A stretch of DNA of 64,000 nucleotides from Liquidambar formosana (GCA_039720395.1 CM077822.1:24077267-24141266), one strand, 5' to 3'; positions 1 to 10,395 are shown, numbered from the stretch's first letter. Notes: generated by a model from the sequence alone, not told the origin. Numbers and translations: made by a program.

Positions 1-283
1 TTATAGGATTGGAAAGGAAGTCTTAGGGTGCCAATAGAGGGGCCCAAATTCAATACCACAAGCCCAATATACAAGTATGGAACTCATAGTTTTACAAAAG
101 GCTTAAGCCTGTTAGTAGTAAGCCAATTATATGTATATTATGCTACTTTCTTTTTCCTATTCATCTAATGTGGGACAAATCTACACATGAACCTCAACAA
201 TATCTTTCCCACCTTACAAACTCGAGGAGCATCAATAGAAGAAATCAACCTTGGAGGAGAAGTCACGATATTTTAATATTTAT

Positions 284-525
284 GGGCCTGTTTGGGAACT
301 TCAAAACCAGATTAGACTTGGTCCTGTCTATAACTGTTATCTGGTTTTTAAATAAACCAAGTTATAGTTTGTTTGAAAAAAAAAAAAAAAAATTGTATTG
401 ATGCCTTATTTTTAGAACAAAGTTGATCTGTTTAGTAGGAAAAAAAGACTTACCAAATAATATGAAATCAAAACTAGCCAGATTTATTCTCAGCTAGCTA
501 GATTTTCAAGTTTGCCAAACAGTCT
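284..525. mobile_element. Candidate MITE with ~30-bp imperfect terminal inverted repeats
   Basis: The left end reads GGGCCTGTTTGGGAACTTC. The reverse complement of the right end reads GAGACTGTTTGGCAAACTTG, so the two ends form an imperfect inverted repeat about 240 bp apart. A related left end (GGGCCTGTTTGGAACTTC) lies at about 33126 without an obvious partner. Flanking TAT is present on both sides but is too short to prove a target-site duplication. The superfamily cannot be fixed. No coding capacity is seen. Confidence 0.4.
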
Positions 526-1380
526 CTATTATTTGTAAAATAAACTTCTTTAGCCTTGAAGAGACTAAAGCTTTATAGCTTGAGTTTTCCCTAGGGCAGA
601 AGCTCATTTGTAAAGGTTGAGCCCAGCGTAGAACGCTCGTAACTTCATCTTCTGGATGAGTTTTGAGATGATTGAAGTTCCATGAATTGAAAATATTTTG
701 ACAAGCCCTACGCATTGGTCTGGCTCCATCGAAAAGTTGGATAAATTGATTTCAAGATAGGGTGTAGAAAAAGCCCTTTCAAATCCTTACCCATCACTAT
801 GGTCCAATTATGGATGTGATCTTTCTTATGAAAAATTTCTTTTTGGGCCTATTGGGTCTATAGGCCCACAGTAAGTCAAAATTCTAACTTTGGTTCAAAT
901 AGCTGGTGGGATGGTGATGATTCCTTCTTTTCTATAAATGATAAACTGTAATTACCTTGTTTAATCTGAGATCCCCTTATGTAAATATGATATGTGGCTC
1001 CAATCGTATGAATTTTTTATTATTTTTATGAGTAAAAATTATTTTGGTATTCTGAACTTTTTCAAAAATCTCTATGTGATATCTAGATTATTTCTTCTCC
1101 CAATTCAATACCTAAACTTTATTGTTATGCCCAAATATAGTCCTTACCCCAAAGGCAGTCCAAATAGTTGATGGACACATCACATGCCTAATCCATATGG
1201 GTTATAAAATTTTATATGGGCTCGAAGTCTGTCTAATTGGGCTTCCTCGTTATCCCCCCCCCCCCCCCCCAAAAAAAAAAAAAATCACAGTTATTTTCAC
1301 TTTTGGCAAAGGCATATAGGTCATTAACATGTGAATTCGAAAGGCACAAACACCCTATATTATTGTAAGCTTTAGGCATT
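526..1380. other. Intergenic, no gene recognised
   Basis: No coding similarity was recognised on either strand. A C-run followed by an A-run lies at about 1253-1284. Short reading frames here have no recognisable domains. Confidence 0.6.
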
Positions 1381-1870
1381 GTGTAACGGAGATTTGGCAA
1401 TCCAACCACAACGCAGCGTTTCAAAGACATACGCATACTTTCAACTATGCGTATGCATGATCTATTAAGCGTACGCATATTTGGAATATGCGTATGCACC
1501 ATGAGTTCTTTTCGGTGTTGCTGCTGATCTTAGTTTATTTTAGTTATTTTTAACAGTTTTAATTATTTCCTTGTTAATTAATTGTTGTTCTAACTTTATT
1601 AGTTTCCTAATTGGTTTTACTTGTTCTAGTAGAATTAGAATTTCTTATTTCATAACTTTAGTTTTCTATAAAAAGGATTGTAGCCTTATGGCAAAGGGAG
1701 CTTTTGATTTTGGGTTTCTTCTTACTTTTGTGTTCTAGTGTGAACATTGATCTTGGTTGCCTATTATTTGGCATTGTTCCTATGACAAGCAATAGATTGG
1801 CGGACACTTGTTTGTTTTGGTAAGCTAAGTCTCGACCGCGTATTTTCCGCTGCATTAGATCATTACCCCT
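1381..1870 (+). repeat. LTR-like relic with paired dyads and a TATA-like box
   Basis: Two neighbouring hairpin-forming dyads built on TACGCATA / TATGCGTA occupy about 1428-1496, with TACGCATA at 1430 and 1472 and TATGCGTA at 1447 and 1487. They are followed by a T-rich stretch and a CTATAAAAAGG box near 1667. This upstream-dyad plus TATA layout resembles the U3 region of an LTR and parallels the palindromes in the solo LTR at 23.2 kb. No paired LTR, primer site or target duplication was found, so the identification is tentative. Confidence 0.3.
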
Positions 1871-1989
1871 AGGACATGTTCATCACCACTGCCATACACA
1901 ATCCTTTGTAGTCCCTCTGGTGCCTGGCGATCATATGTAACGTATTGAGCTTTGCCAAACGGCAATCACATTGTCTAAACCTTTTTCCT

Positions 1990-2192
1990 TTTTTTTTTTT
2001 TGATGAACGATCTAGAGATATTATAGAAATGAATCAGTGATACAAGTCAGCAAGATAAGAGGCCCGAATGAAATCAGGGACTTCCTCAATCCAAACGCAC
2101 AAATCATTGATGTTCTTTGCATGCCTAGCAAGGCCATGAGCCACTTCATTGCCTTCATGGAAAATGTGACTAAAAGTCACCACATCGCTTCA
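1990..2192 (-). mobile_element. 5'-truncated LINE copy (RNase H C-terminus plus poly-A tail)
   Basis: On the minus strand the sequence encodes the end of a plant LINE RNase H region, recognisable by EGNEVAHGLARHAK followed by a VWIEEVPDF motif and a stop. It then runs into a poly-A tail, seen as the T-run at 1990-2001. The copy is bounded by a perfect 13-bp direct repeat, AAACCTTTTTCCT, at 1977-1989 and 2193-2205. The length of about 203 bp, the tail and the duplication are the signature of target-primed reverse transcription of a 5'-truncated L1-type element. Confidence 0.85.
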
Positions 2193-2326
2193 AAACCTTT
2201 TTCCTGAGCACTTTTAACAGGATAAACTATTAGGCCTTCGTTTTCCAACCTTGCATGGCCTAGCTTATTTGTTAACTTTGAGATGCGATTGGTTGCTAAA
2301 CTCGGCCAATGATTATTCTATATGGT

Positions 2327-3424
2327 CAGGGCCAGTCTTGATGTCAGGCTACCCAGGTAGTTGCCTGAGGCCCTTCAAATTTTAATAGAAAAATAATAAG
2401 GCCCCAAACTTGGTTATTACCCTTGTAATAGATTCCCCAAAAAAAAAAAAAAAAAAAAAAAAAACACATTTATTTTATAATACCTAGATTAGTAAAGGCT
2501 CCAATCCAAATTTAAGGGCCCTAAATAGTTTCTAGCCCAAATCCATAGACGATAGCCTATTGAAAATGATAGACTGAATTGGCTATAGGGTCAGGCTATT
2601 ACCACTATATAAAGTACTCTAAAACCCACTTAGTTTACATTTTTTAAGTTTTTATGAAAAATATAAAAGGTTTCTACGAAAACTAGTCGTATTGTTGACT
2701 AGAAAACATCATTATGAACAATTTTGCAGAATAAGGTTTTTCCAAAATTTGTAATTTAAATGGAGTTTTTAGCCATTTTTCATGGACCATTTTATAAAAA
2801 TGAAACAAAGATTGTAAATGCTCAAAAAGTTTACTTAAACGACGTATTTTGGAAAACTTTTCTCCTACAAAGTTGTTCACAATGATGTTTTCTAGTAAAT
2901 AGCACGATTAGTTTTCATAGAAATTTTTTATATTTTTCATAAAACTTTAAAATATGTAAACAAAGTGGGGGTTATAGTACTTTATGTGGTGGCAATAGCT
3001 TCCGTCTTAGCTATATTATCCATTGAAAATGATATGGTAAAAAAACTTGATTATGTTACTTTAATTAGTCATTTTGTAGCTAAAAATGCGAGAATAATTA
3101 ATGTTTAAAAGATACTTTTTCTACAATTGGTTCACTTCTTTTTGGTATAATAGTTTTATATATTGTTTGTTATTTTTCTTCTTCTTGTATATGTGAATTT
3201 TGCAAAATTATAAAGGAAAAATATCAAATTTTATTTATTTTTAGTTCTTATAAAGATTTATTTTTTATCTTAATCTATATAAGCAAATTTTAGTAATCAT
3301 ATATGCATGCAAATTTTGTGCACTAAGGAAAAAATTTTGTAAGGAATAAATTTTGTTGTACGTGTGAATATGTATAAATGGTTTAATTTTAAGAATTCGC
3401 CCAAAAAACTTAAGACCAGCCCTG
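2327..3424. mobile_element. Non-autonomous hAT element with perfect 8-bp target duplication
   Basis: The left end is CAGGGCCAGTCTTGA and the reverse complement of the right end is CAGGGCTGGTCTTAA. Both are flanked by TATATGGT (2319-2326 and 3425-3432), a perfect 8-bp target-site duplication as hAT elements make. No transposase is encoded in the 1.1 kb. A MULE-type MITE (2588-3006) is nested inside, so this hAT element is the older insertion. A poly-A run sits at 2439-2464. The right-hand part resembles a truncated relative at about 52540-52794. Confidence 0.85.
2588..3006. mobile_element. MULE-type MITE, copy A (419 bp, near full-length palindrome)
   Basis: The ends read GGGTCAGGCTATTACC and, on the reverse complement, GACGGAAGCTATTGCC, followed inward by the shared CCAC..ATAAAGTACT motif. 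The arms are inverted copies for nearly the whole length. Flanking 9-mers are TTGGCTATA (2579-2587) and TTAGCTATA (3007-3015), matching at 8 of 9 positions, which fits a Mutator-like 9-bp target duplication. It has no coding capacity and must have been mobilised in trans. Four relatives lie in this window. Confidence 0.8.
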
Positions 3425-3432
3425 TATATGGT

Positions 3433-4533
3433 GGCACCTTTAGCACTGTGCGCTCATAAATCAATGCTTGAATCACTGTATCTTGGCCTGATTCCTCACC
3501 CAAAAGACCAACGACAATTTTAAGCATCCATATTCACATTCACATACACAGAGTGATTAGATGTGTTACTTTCATTTTTGATAAATAATCCGTATTAGGA
3601 AAAAAAAAAAAGAACTTTTGTGGGTAGGGGTATAACATATAGTATCCTAGGCCTACCCCAACTAGGATTTGGATCATACTAAATTACTAATCTTCGTAGA
3701 TGGACTGATGGAAATAATACCTTGCAAATCCACCCATTAAGCATGAAATTAAAGGGTGCCAAAAATAAGTCCTATGACCACCAACTACTATGAGTAGTGA
3801 TCATTAACCATCTGAGTTACACTACACTTTCGATTACATTAGAGGAATTGACAATCAAAAGATTAACTTCTTTCAAGAACTAATTAATGCAAAAGCTATC
3901 AATACAATTAACTACATGCAATAGCGACTTTCATTCTTTCCACTTATCATAAAATGTGACTTGAGATTACAAAAAATATGATTACTTACCGTAAAATATG
4001 AACACTTACGATATGGTACCTCATTTTTATGTGGGTACTATAAAATTCCCCATAAAAGGAAACCGAAAAACCAACTTTAGTCAATAGGAGCCCAACTCCC
4101 CACTTTGCGACCTCATCACTTTAACTCAAGCTCAAATCCATTTCTTTCGTAGTCACCGAGCCGAGCGCACCTTTGTTACTTCAGTAGGGCGAGTTTAACC
4201 TCTTTAATTTGGGAATAAATTAAACGCAAAAGGTTAATTAACTTCTTAAGTAGGGTGATAATTTTTTCAAATTAGGAAAAAAAATAAAAAAATAAAAAAA
4301 GAGGAGAGTTGGCCGGTGATAACTTCATTGATTAAAAGGAAAAGGTTATTGCAAAAGCAATTTGGGGTTGCTTCTATGGTCCTTCATTGCCCTATTTTAA
4401 AAATTGTAGCTGCCCATTGCTTCTCATGTTTTTACCAATTCAAAATTACTTTTCTGTTGGAATTCCCCAAAAAAGCCATCAAACGTACACTATTTTCATT
4501 TGAAATTACTTCTATGAAACATGCTCCATTGCA
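3433..4533. other. Intergenic, no gene recognised
   Basis: AT-rich sequence without recognisable coding similarity. An A-rich stretch near 4275-4300 precedes a short open frame at about 4316-4855 that overlaps the SINE and the direct repeat described below. I see no domain in it and do not call it a gene. Confidence 0.6.
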
Positions 4534-4546
4534 AAACCTGTTACTA

Positions 4547-4650
4547 ATTGGGAAGTGGCCGGGTGGTAAACATGTGCAATATATGGGTGGGATATGGGTA
4601 GAAGTAGATAGGACCTGGGTTAGGGGTTCGAACCCTCCAATTGTACCAAA
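4547..4650 (+). mobile_element. tRNA-derived SINE, copy 1
   Basis: The segment contains GGCCGGGTGGTAAAC, similar to a tRNA A box, then the B-box-like GGGGTTCGAACCC, and ends in AATTGTACC plus a short A-run. Imperfect direct repeats AACCTGTTACTA and AACCTATCTACTA flank it. Copies at 10359 and 31215 share the layout and the TGTACC 3' end. Confidence 0.6.
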
Positions 4651-4669
4651 AAACCTATCTACTATATAT

Positions 4670-5305
4670 TGTTTTCTCCAATCACGAGTGATGCATACCA
4701 AACACGTACTTCAATTAATAATCAACATAAATTCCAGTTTGAGGTCATGGAAGGTACCAAGAAATGAAGATAGAGATGAAAAGGACACATATCCTACAGG
4801 TGAGAATGACATGATCCTTGAAAGCTTCCCGTTATATCCCATAGAGAAAGATTAGAGCGCCGCAAATAAATCACGTTCATTCATAGTGGCAAATTCGGGA
4901 TTCAGGAGTTATTCGTCAAAGAAATAATTCGAAAGACAGGAATTATTCGGGAATTTATCAAGAATAAATTCGGAAATAATCTACGAAAAAATTTCTGAGT
5001 GAAAAAGCAAAAAAGGCAATGAAAGGAAAAAGTGGAAAAGTTTTGCACTATGCATGTGCTGAGAGTCTTGGACGGTGCCTTTGGTGGCCTGGTGGGGTTT
5101 ACACGAAATGGTGGAGGGCCTCACACGGCTGGAAAAAACTAGGCTTTTCTTTTCTCTAATCACGGTTACTGCCTCCCAAACACTTCAATTAATAGACAAC
5201 ATGGTTTCCAGTCTGAGGTTATGGAAGGTACCAAGAAATAGATCAGATAGAGATGGAAAATGGACACATACCCTTCGTGTAAGTATGACGTGATCCCTAC
5301 TATCA
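4670..5305 (+). repeat. Diverged direct repeat, ~160 bp, two units
   Basis: The stretch at about 4670-4825 recurs at about 5150-5305. Shared landmarks are TCTCCAATCACG / TCTCTAATCACG, then a CAATTAATA segment, a TTCCAGT..GAGGT segment, GGAAGGTACCAAGAAAT and a GGACACATA segment. The intervening 325 bp contain no gene I recognise. The origin of the repeat is unknown. Confidence 0.6.
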
Positions 5306-5489
5306 AGGCGGTGATCATTGATAAAGGTGTAAAAGACGAGATAGTCAAAGGTTTGAGTCTCAAAACAGAGACATAACATGTATTACTAGAACCACTACTC
5401 TTATACGGAGTTAAGGTTGAGGTTAGGATCTAACTCAACTGACATGAGATAACACCGTAATTAGCACATCCCACCAATTATTAAGGCTC

Positions 5490-5753
5490 TTTATCAGAAC
5501 CAGTATACATGGACATCTTTTAATTCATGGGACGGAATATTTTCAACTTCCTTGGTCAAAAAGAAAAAAAAAAAAGAAGGAACGACCAAAAAAAAAAGAA
5601 AAAAAAGAAGGAAAGAAAGAAGGGGAGAAATCTTTATGTAATTCCCGCAACCCACGCTATCAAAGCTGACCCTATGAATGAACTTCGTTAGGCTGCTTTC
5701 CCATCTCTCAAACACTTCTTCATTCTAAATCTATCTTCGTGTTCTTAGTTACC
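5490..5753 (+). promoter_or_regulatory. Duplicated TNL promoter and 5' leader (copy 1)
   Basis: This region matches the sequence upstream of the intact TIR exon at 53 kb, with shared landmarks TATTTTCAACTTC, TTGGTCAAAAAG, GTAATTCCCGCAAC, AAAGCTGACCCT, CATCTCTCAAACACTTCTTC and TTAGTTACCATGGCT. GGTCAA at 5554-5559 is a W-box core (TTGACC) on the minus strand and is conserved in the other copy. Shared upstream sequence shows that promoter plus coding exon were duplicated together. Confidence 0.7.
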
Positions 5754-5880
5754 ATGGCTGCCGAAAGAACTCTTGAAGCCCTCTCTTCGCCTTCCTCCTC
5801 TTTCTCTCATCCTCTTTGGAATTACGATATGTTCTTGAGCTTTAGAGGTGGAGGCACCCGCAAAAGTTTTACTAGCCATC
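5754..5880 (+). pseudogene. Truncated TNL exon 1 (start of TIR domain)
   Basis: From ATG 5754 the frame encodes about 42 residues matching the start of the TIR exon at 53023 (MAAERTLEALSSPSS, then MFLSFRGGGTRKSFT). Similarity stops abruptly near 5880, only ~40 residues into a ~170-residue TIR exon. The box normally read GGDTR here is GGGTR. Everything needed for NADase activity, including the alpha-C glutamate, is missing. The following DNA (about 5882-6750) looks like an inserted element. It is a dead 5' fragment of a resistance gene and may once have belonged to the NB-ARC pseudogene at 21.4 kb. Confidence 0.8.
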
Positions 5881-5881
5881 G

Positions 5882-6750
5882 AGGGACAGAACCAGGAATC
5901 TCCAAATGCAGGGCCAAGTTAAAAATATTTTAAATAATAATAATTTTTATCTTCACAATACAAGTTTTACTATAAATTAAAATTGATAAATTTACTTTAT
6001 TTTTTATTGTTTGGAATTTGGATCCCAATTCCCAAGTAAAATAACTTGTGGGAAAATTGGTATATTTCATTTTATAAATTATTGTGATGATTTTTAATTT
6101 TTTTTTAATCTTTAATTTTTAATTGTTATGATGATTTTTAATTAAACACAGGTTCTTAGTTTTTTTTATTTTTATTTTTTATTTTTTATATTTTTTTATT
6201 TATAAAAAGAAAAAAGAGAAAACTTAAATGACATGTAAAGGTATCACGTGTCTAATAGCATAAAAATGAAGACAAAATAAATAGAAAACACTTGCCCATT
6301 TGTAGCTATTTCCTCTACATATTGGACAAGGGTTCTAGCATCATCTATCAAGACAATGATACAATGAGTGAGAAATGGATAACCAAGCCATACAGCAAAA
6401 CTCATTATAGTCGCCGTAAAAAACTACCGACCATGAAAGTTGTATCTGAAATCAAATCAAGATGGAGGCTCATCGTAAAGCCGAGTACCAATCCACACTC
6501 GTGAGCTTTTTCAAATCATGAGTTTTTTCAAATCGATGATCCTGTCCTACGCATCTGGACTCAAATCAAGCTAATCCTCCTCCACTCTTTTACCTAATGC
6601 TCATGGCAACCTCTTCTTCAATACCTTCCCCACTGGCCATGGCATCTGTTCTATCACCATCACTGAACTTAGCACTAAGTGTTAATTTTTTTTCAAAATT
6701 TTGCAAGGGCCATGGCCCCCCTTGGTCGTCATGTAGTTCCGTCCGTATAT
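5882..6750. mobile_element. Possible DNA transposon interrupting the TIR relic
   Basis: The left boundary reads GGGACAGAACCAGGAATC. The reverse complement of 6725-6746 begins CGGACGGAACTACATGACG, so a weak inverted repeat (GGACAGAACC / GGACGGAACT) may mark the ends. The inside is AT-rich and contains GGGCCATGGCCCCCC near 6708. No clear target duplication was found, and TIR sequence does not resume after it. Identification is tentative. Confidence 0.3.
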
Positions 6751-6765
6751 CTATATATATATATA

Positions 6766-6800
<35 letters not shown>

Positions 6801-7215
6801 GTGAATTAATTTCATATCCATGCACATAAAAAGTGAGAAATCCAAAAAATGTCCCATATTGAAAATACGTACGCTTATCAAGGCTGGGCCAGGCGGTGGA
6901 GGACTGGAGGGTCCTTGTACATAAGCCATCAAAAAAACTGAAAAAACGAGTTTTGAATCCACAACCAAGTACCCTAACCCACTAATGAAATTGCAGCTTG
7001 AACCATGAAGACAGCTAATTAATCGGCGTGTCCTATGGGAGCATCGATCAATCTATTGTCATCACAGCCTGGCAGTTCAAGACTTGAACCATATTTTACG
7101 CGGACTGGAGCATCACCCAGGCCGTGGTCCAATTTGGATGGTCCAATACGCATTCCAAATATCACGCTGATAAGATAGTCATAGCGTCTCTCATACACAT
7201 ATCTATCTATATCCA
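6747..7215. repeat. Dispersed ~430-bp repeat, copy 1, led by a (TA)n tract
   Basis: A TA-rich microsatellite at about 6747-6796 leads into a unit starting AAATGTGAATTAATTTC (6797). Landmarks are GGCTGGGCCAGGCGGTGGAG, TCCTTGTACATAAGCCA, GAGCATCGATCAATCTATTG and CCGTGGTCCAATTTG. The same unit occurs twice in tandem at 36013-36925. No protein similarity was recognised on either strand. Confidence 0.75.
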
Positions 7216-7864
7216 AATGGATACTCCAAAGGATACTCCGTACGTTTCTTTCTAATACCCACCATGTTATAGTTTAAACACCCTATCATGCTTTTCTAAG
7301 TCAATAAACATCATATAAAGATCCTTCTTATTTTCTCCGCTTTTCCATTTTAATCTTCCAAGTAGGAAAAGAGTTTTCTTGGTTGATCTTTAGAAGCCAA
7401 ACTGATTTTATGAAGTTGTTGCTTCAAATTTTAATTGTCGCTCAATCACTGAGAGGCCATTGGATAATAGACATAGACAGAGAACCGAATTGTATTGTGA
7501 TGCCATAGGAGCTGAATGCAGAATTGGAAAAAGAGAGTGGATAAATCACAAGAAACCCCCAATGCCATTTTTTATGTTACTTTTCTAAAGAAAAAATGGT
7601 TGCAATGTTCTTCAACAATTAACGCCATTGTTAATCACTGTTCAAGAATTAATGGCGGTCATGTGATATTTTTCCATATAATTTTATGAACAACGATTAA
7701 TTGTGGTGCTAATTACTAAATTTGTAATATATCTAGGTAGACATTGTAACTATTTTTCTTCAAGGGATTATGTGACATTAATGCTTCATCTAACTTTTGA
7801 ACTGGACAAATATTATGTGATAATTTTCATTTTTTTTTGTTTTAATTTTTTAAAAGGCCAATCT
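7216..7864. other. Intergenic, no gene recognised
   Basis: AT-rich non-coding sequence. Short frames lack domains. The region ends where similarity to the 3' part of the membrane-protein gene begins. Confidence 0.6.
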
Positions 7865-8085
7865 TCGTGGTTTATTTCTACAATTGCTAAGAAGCAAATT
7901 TTAGAGGAGGAAGGAAGAGAAGTCAAAGCTGTTGATGAGGAAGAAAGAAGATAAAAGTTTATGAGGAAGTATGACAATAGATTAAAAGCACTTAGTATTG
8001 TGAATGTGTGGCGAATCTGCTCTTTTTATTGCTTAATTAGTTTCTTGCCATTCCCTCGCTTCTCTTTTTGGGTGGAGTTACTACC
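7865..8085 (+). pseudogene. 3' relic of a tandem copy of the membrane-protein gene
   Basis: The segment matches the last coding stretch and 3' flank of the gene at 9144-10142. Shared features are a GGTTTATTTCTAC.. stretch, a frame encoding KKQILEEEGREVKAVDEEERR against KKRILEKIDEEGEEFRAVDEEEGR, and then the GTGAATGTGT..TTAATT..CTC flank. The membrane-spanning part is missing. Sequence just after it (about 8085-8140, ACTACCC..GTCAA..CCAATGGCT) resembles the 5' flank of the intact gene at about 9045-9090. Together this shows an old head-to-tail duplication with only one survivor. Confidence 0.7.
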
Positions 8086-8294
8086 CAAAATCCGTTGTCA
8101 AAGTCAAGCAAGCAAGCCAATGGCTTGGATGCCCATCGTATTGTAACACATATTTGAATTAATAATTTCTTAACTATTGTAATATTCATTATAATATATA
8201 ATTATTTGGCAAGTCTACATAAAAAATTCAAACCTTCAATGCTGCTGGCCTATGAGTTACACTTGTACAAAAGCTTCGGGCTCTAACCCGAAGA

Positions 8295-8950
8295 TAGGGC
8301 TGCAAACGAGTCAAGTTGAGTCAAGTCGAGTCGAGCCGAGTTTTGGAGTGTTTAAGCTCGGCTCAGTTAAAAGCTTATTTATTTATAAACAAGCCGAACT
8401 TTAAACGAGCTTAATTTATTGTGCTTAAGCTGGGCTCATTAAGATTTAAAAAAGCTCAAGCTCGGCTCGGCTCGGCTCGGCTCGTTTAACTAAATAAGCT
8501 AAGCTTAAACTTGAGCTTGAGCTAGAGCTCGAGCTCGAGCTCAAGCTCATGTTCAAGATTGGTTTGATCTCGTGAATGTAAGTTTTAAACATTAAGATAA
8601 AAGTTCACAAACCTTAAAAATCTTCCTTGGATAAGTACATGATATAACTACTAAGAAAGTATTATCTCTTCCATGTTAATTAGTCCATTTTGTAAAGAGA
8701 AGCCAAAAATAAATTAAGGTAATTATACAAGCCCTTAATGAGCCTACTAATAAGCTATTTTACAAGCCTTTTAACGAGCCTATTTGCGAGCTTATTCACA
8801 AACCCTTAACAAGCTTGTTCATGAACGTAAACGAGTCGAGCTATGGTTTGCTCAAGCTTGGCTCATTTATTAATCAAACGAGTTTGAACGAGCTTTTATA
8901 GAACTTGTTTACGATTTGTTCACGAACGGCTCAGTTCATTTGTAGCCCTA
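8295..8950. mobile_element. hAT-type MITE rich in GAGCTC repeats
   Basis: The ends are TAGGGCTGCAAACGAG and, on the reverse complement, TAGGGCTACAAATGAAC. Flanks are CCCGAAGA (8287-8294) and CCCCAAGA (8951-8958), an 8-bp target duplication with one mismatch. The interior contains runs of GGCTC and GAGCTC words that can fold back on each other. It has no coding capacity. The insertion separates the gene relic from the intact membrane-protein gene. Confidence 0.8.
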
Positions 8951-9143
8951 CCCCAAGACTTCCAATTTCATTTTTATTAAACAAAATTACTTTAAATATT
9001 GAGTTACGAGATCATGATTGTGACTCTTGATGAGTAGCAACTACCCAATCTCCATAGTCAAGGTCAATCAAACCAATGGCTCGGATTAAAGCAGAACCCT
9101 CCATTTATTCTTACGTTGTAAACAGAGCTTAGAAGAGGAAGCC

Positions 9144-10142
9144 ATGGAGATGGGGATCAGTAGCATTATGCTGATAAAGCAGAAGCTGGAATTCTTCGAT
9201 ATTCTGAAAGCAGCTCTAGTAATACCATGCAAGAATGCCAACTTCATCGTCTTCACCTTTTTCTCCTCCCTCCCTTTCTTTTGCTTCATGGTTCTCTATG
9301 AAACATTCCTCCAAACAACACTTGTTGAAACCTCCAAAGTCCTGACTGTACTCCCTGGTCTCTACAACTATATTTGGGTGATATCAACCTTCATAACTAG
9401 AAGACTGACTTGGGATTTTTCTCTTCAATTGATCCGTCTAGGCCTCCTCTATTTGGTTCCACTTCATCTCTTAGAGCTCTTCAACGTGATTGTGACGGTT
9501 GATTTAGGATCAAGGATTTATACAGGAGAGAATCCCATCACTCTCAGAGAGATGATACATAAATCTGTCGACAAAGCATGGTTGAAAGGCTCTTTTATCA
9601 CCTCCGTCTATGTTCTCTTCTTGTCTACTTGCACTTTGCTTGGTTTGATATGGATGTTGACAAGCTACACAATTTTTTCAGGTACTTTTATCTACGACCT
9701 GTTCTTTATGGTAGTTTATGGAGCTGCTTTTGCCATATTGCTTACAAAATACTTGGAATGGAGTGCTGTATGGAACATGAGCATTGTGGTTTCGATTCTA
9801 GAGAAGAGATATGGGGTTGAAGCATTTGCAGTCTCGGAATATCTTGTCAGAGGAAACGAGCAGCGTGGGCTTTTTTTAATGCTTGTCTTCTTTGCTTGGG
9901 GAATTGTTTTAAGGCTGCCATGCCTCTATGGTGAATGCAATGAGATAGGGAGCAAGATTGTTCCACAGATTACCTTGTTCTGTTTGGGTAATGTGATGAA
10001 GTGGGTTGTGTGCGTTGTTTATTTCTACGACTGCAAGAAGAGAATTTTAGAGAAGATTGACGAGGAAGGAGAAGAATTTAGAGCTGTTGATGAGGAAGAG
10101 GGAAGAGAAAAGCTTAGGGAGAAGGCTGATGATGAAGTATAA
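9144..10142 (+). CDS. Multi-pass membrane protein of unknown function (332 aa, single exon)
   Basis: Uninterrupted frame from ATG 9144, in the context GCCATGG, to TAA at 10140-10142. About six hydrophobic segments can be seen, near residues 32-54, 100-125, 150-175, 180-205, 245-262 and 275-298. They are followed by a charged C-terminal tail of roughly 35 residues rich in Glu, Asp and Arg. There is no N-terminal signal peptide; the first ~30 residues are amphipathic with Lys and Asp. I recall uncharacterised plant integral-membrane families with this layout but cannot name a domain or activity. The absence of stops or frameshifts, a normal start context and a decayed tandem copy upstream support a real gene, probably at an internal membrane or the plasma membrane. 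A SINE lies ~215 bp downstream. Confidence 0.75.
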   Translation: MEMGISSIMLIKQKLEFFDILKAALVIPCKNANFIVFTFFSSLPFFCFMVLYETFLQTTLVETSKVLTVLPGLYNYIWVISTFITRRLTWDFSLQLIRLGLLYLVPLHLLELFNVIVTVDLGSRIYTGENPITLREMIHKSVDKAWLKGSFITSVYVLFLSTCTLLGLIWMLTSYTIFSGTFIYDLFFMVVYGAAFAILLTKYLEWSAVWNMSIVVSILEKRYGVEAFAVSEYLVRGNEQRGLFLMLVFFAWGIVLRLPCLYGECNEIGSKIVPQITLFCLGNVMKWVVCVVYFYDCKKRILEKIDEEGEEFRAVDEEEGREKLREKADDEV

Positions 10143-10358
10143 CAGACAGAAGAAAAAATAAATAAAAAAGGATCATTATCGTGAATGTGTTGTGGATCAG
10201 TTTTTTTGTTGTTTAATTTCTCGTCATTCTCTTGCTCCTCTCTTTGGTGAAGTTCTATGTCAATTTGGTATGAATTGAAATGCTTGTATGAGATCAAATT
10301 CCTTACATGTAGTAAGGATCGAATTCTGAAAATACTTAGCCCCAACTATTACAATCTC

Positions 10359-10359
10359 T

Positions 10360-10395
<36 letters not shown>

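Noticed and set aside
4316..4855. 179-codon open frame
   Set aside because: It overlaps a SINE and a diverged direct repeat, and its residues show no domain; it is best explained as non-coding repeat sequence.
5739..5753. Start codon upstream of the TIR relic ATG
   Set aside because: The upstream codon is GTG, not a normal plant start; ATG 5754 in ACCATGG is shared with the copy at 53023.
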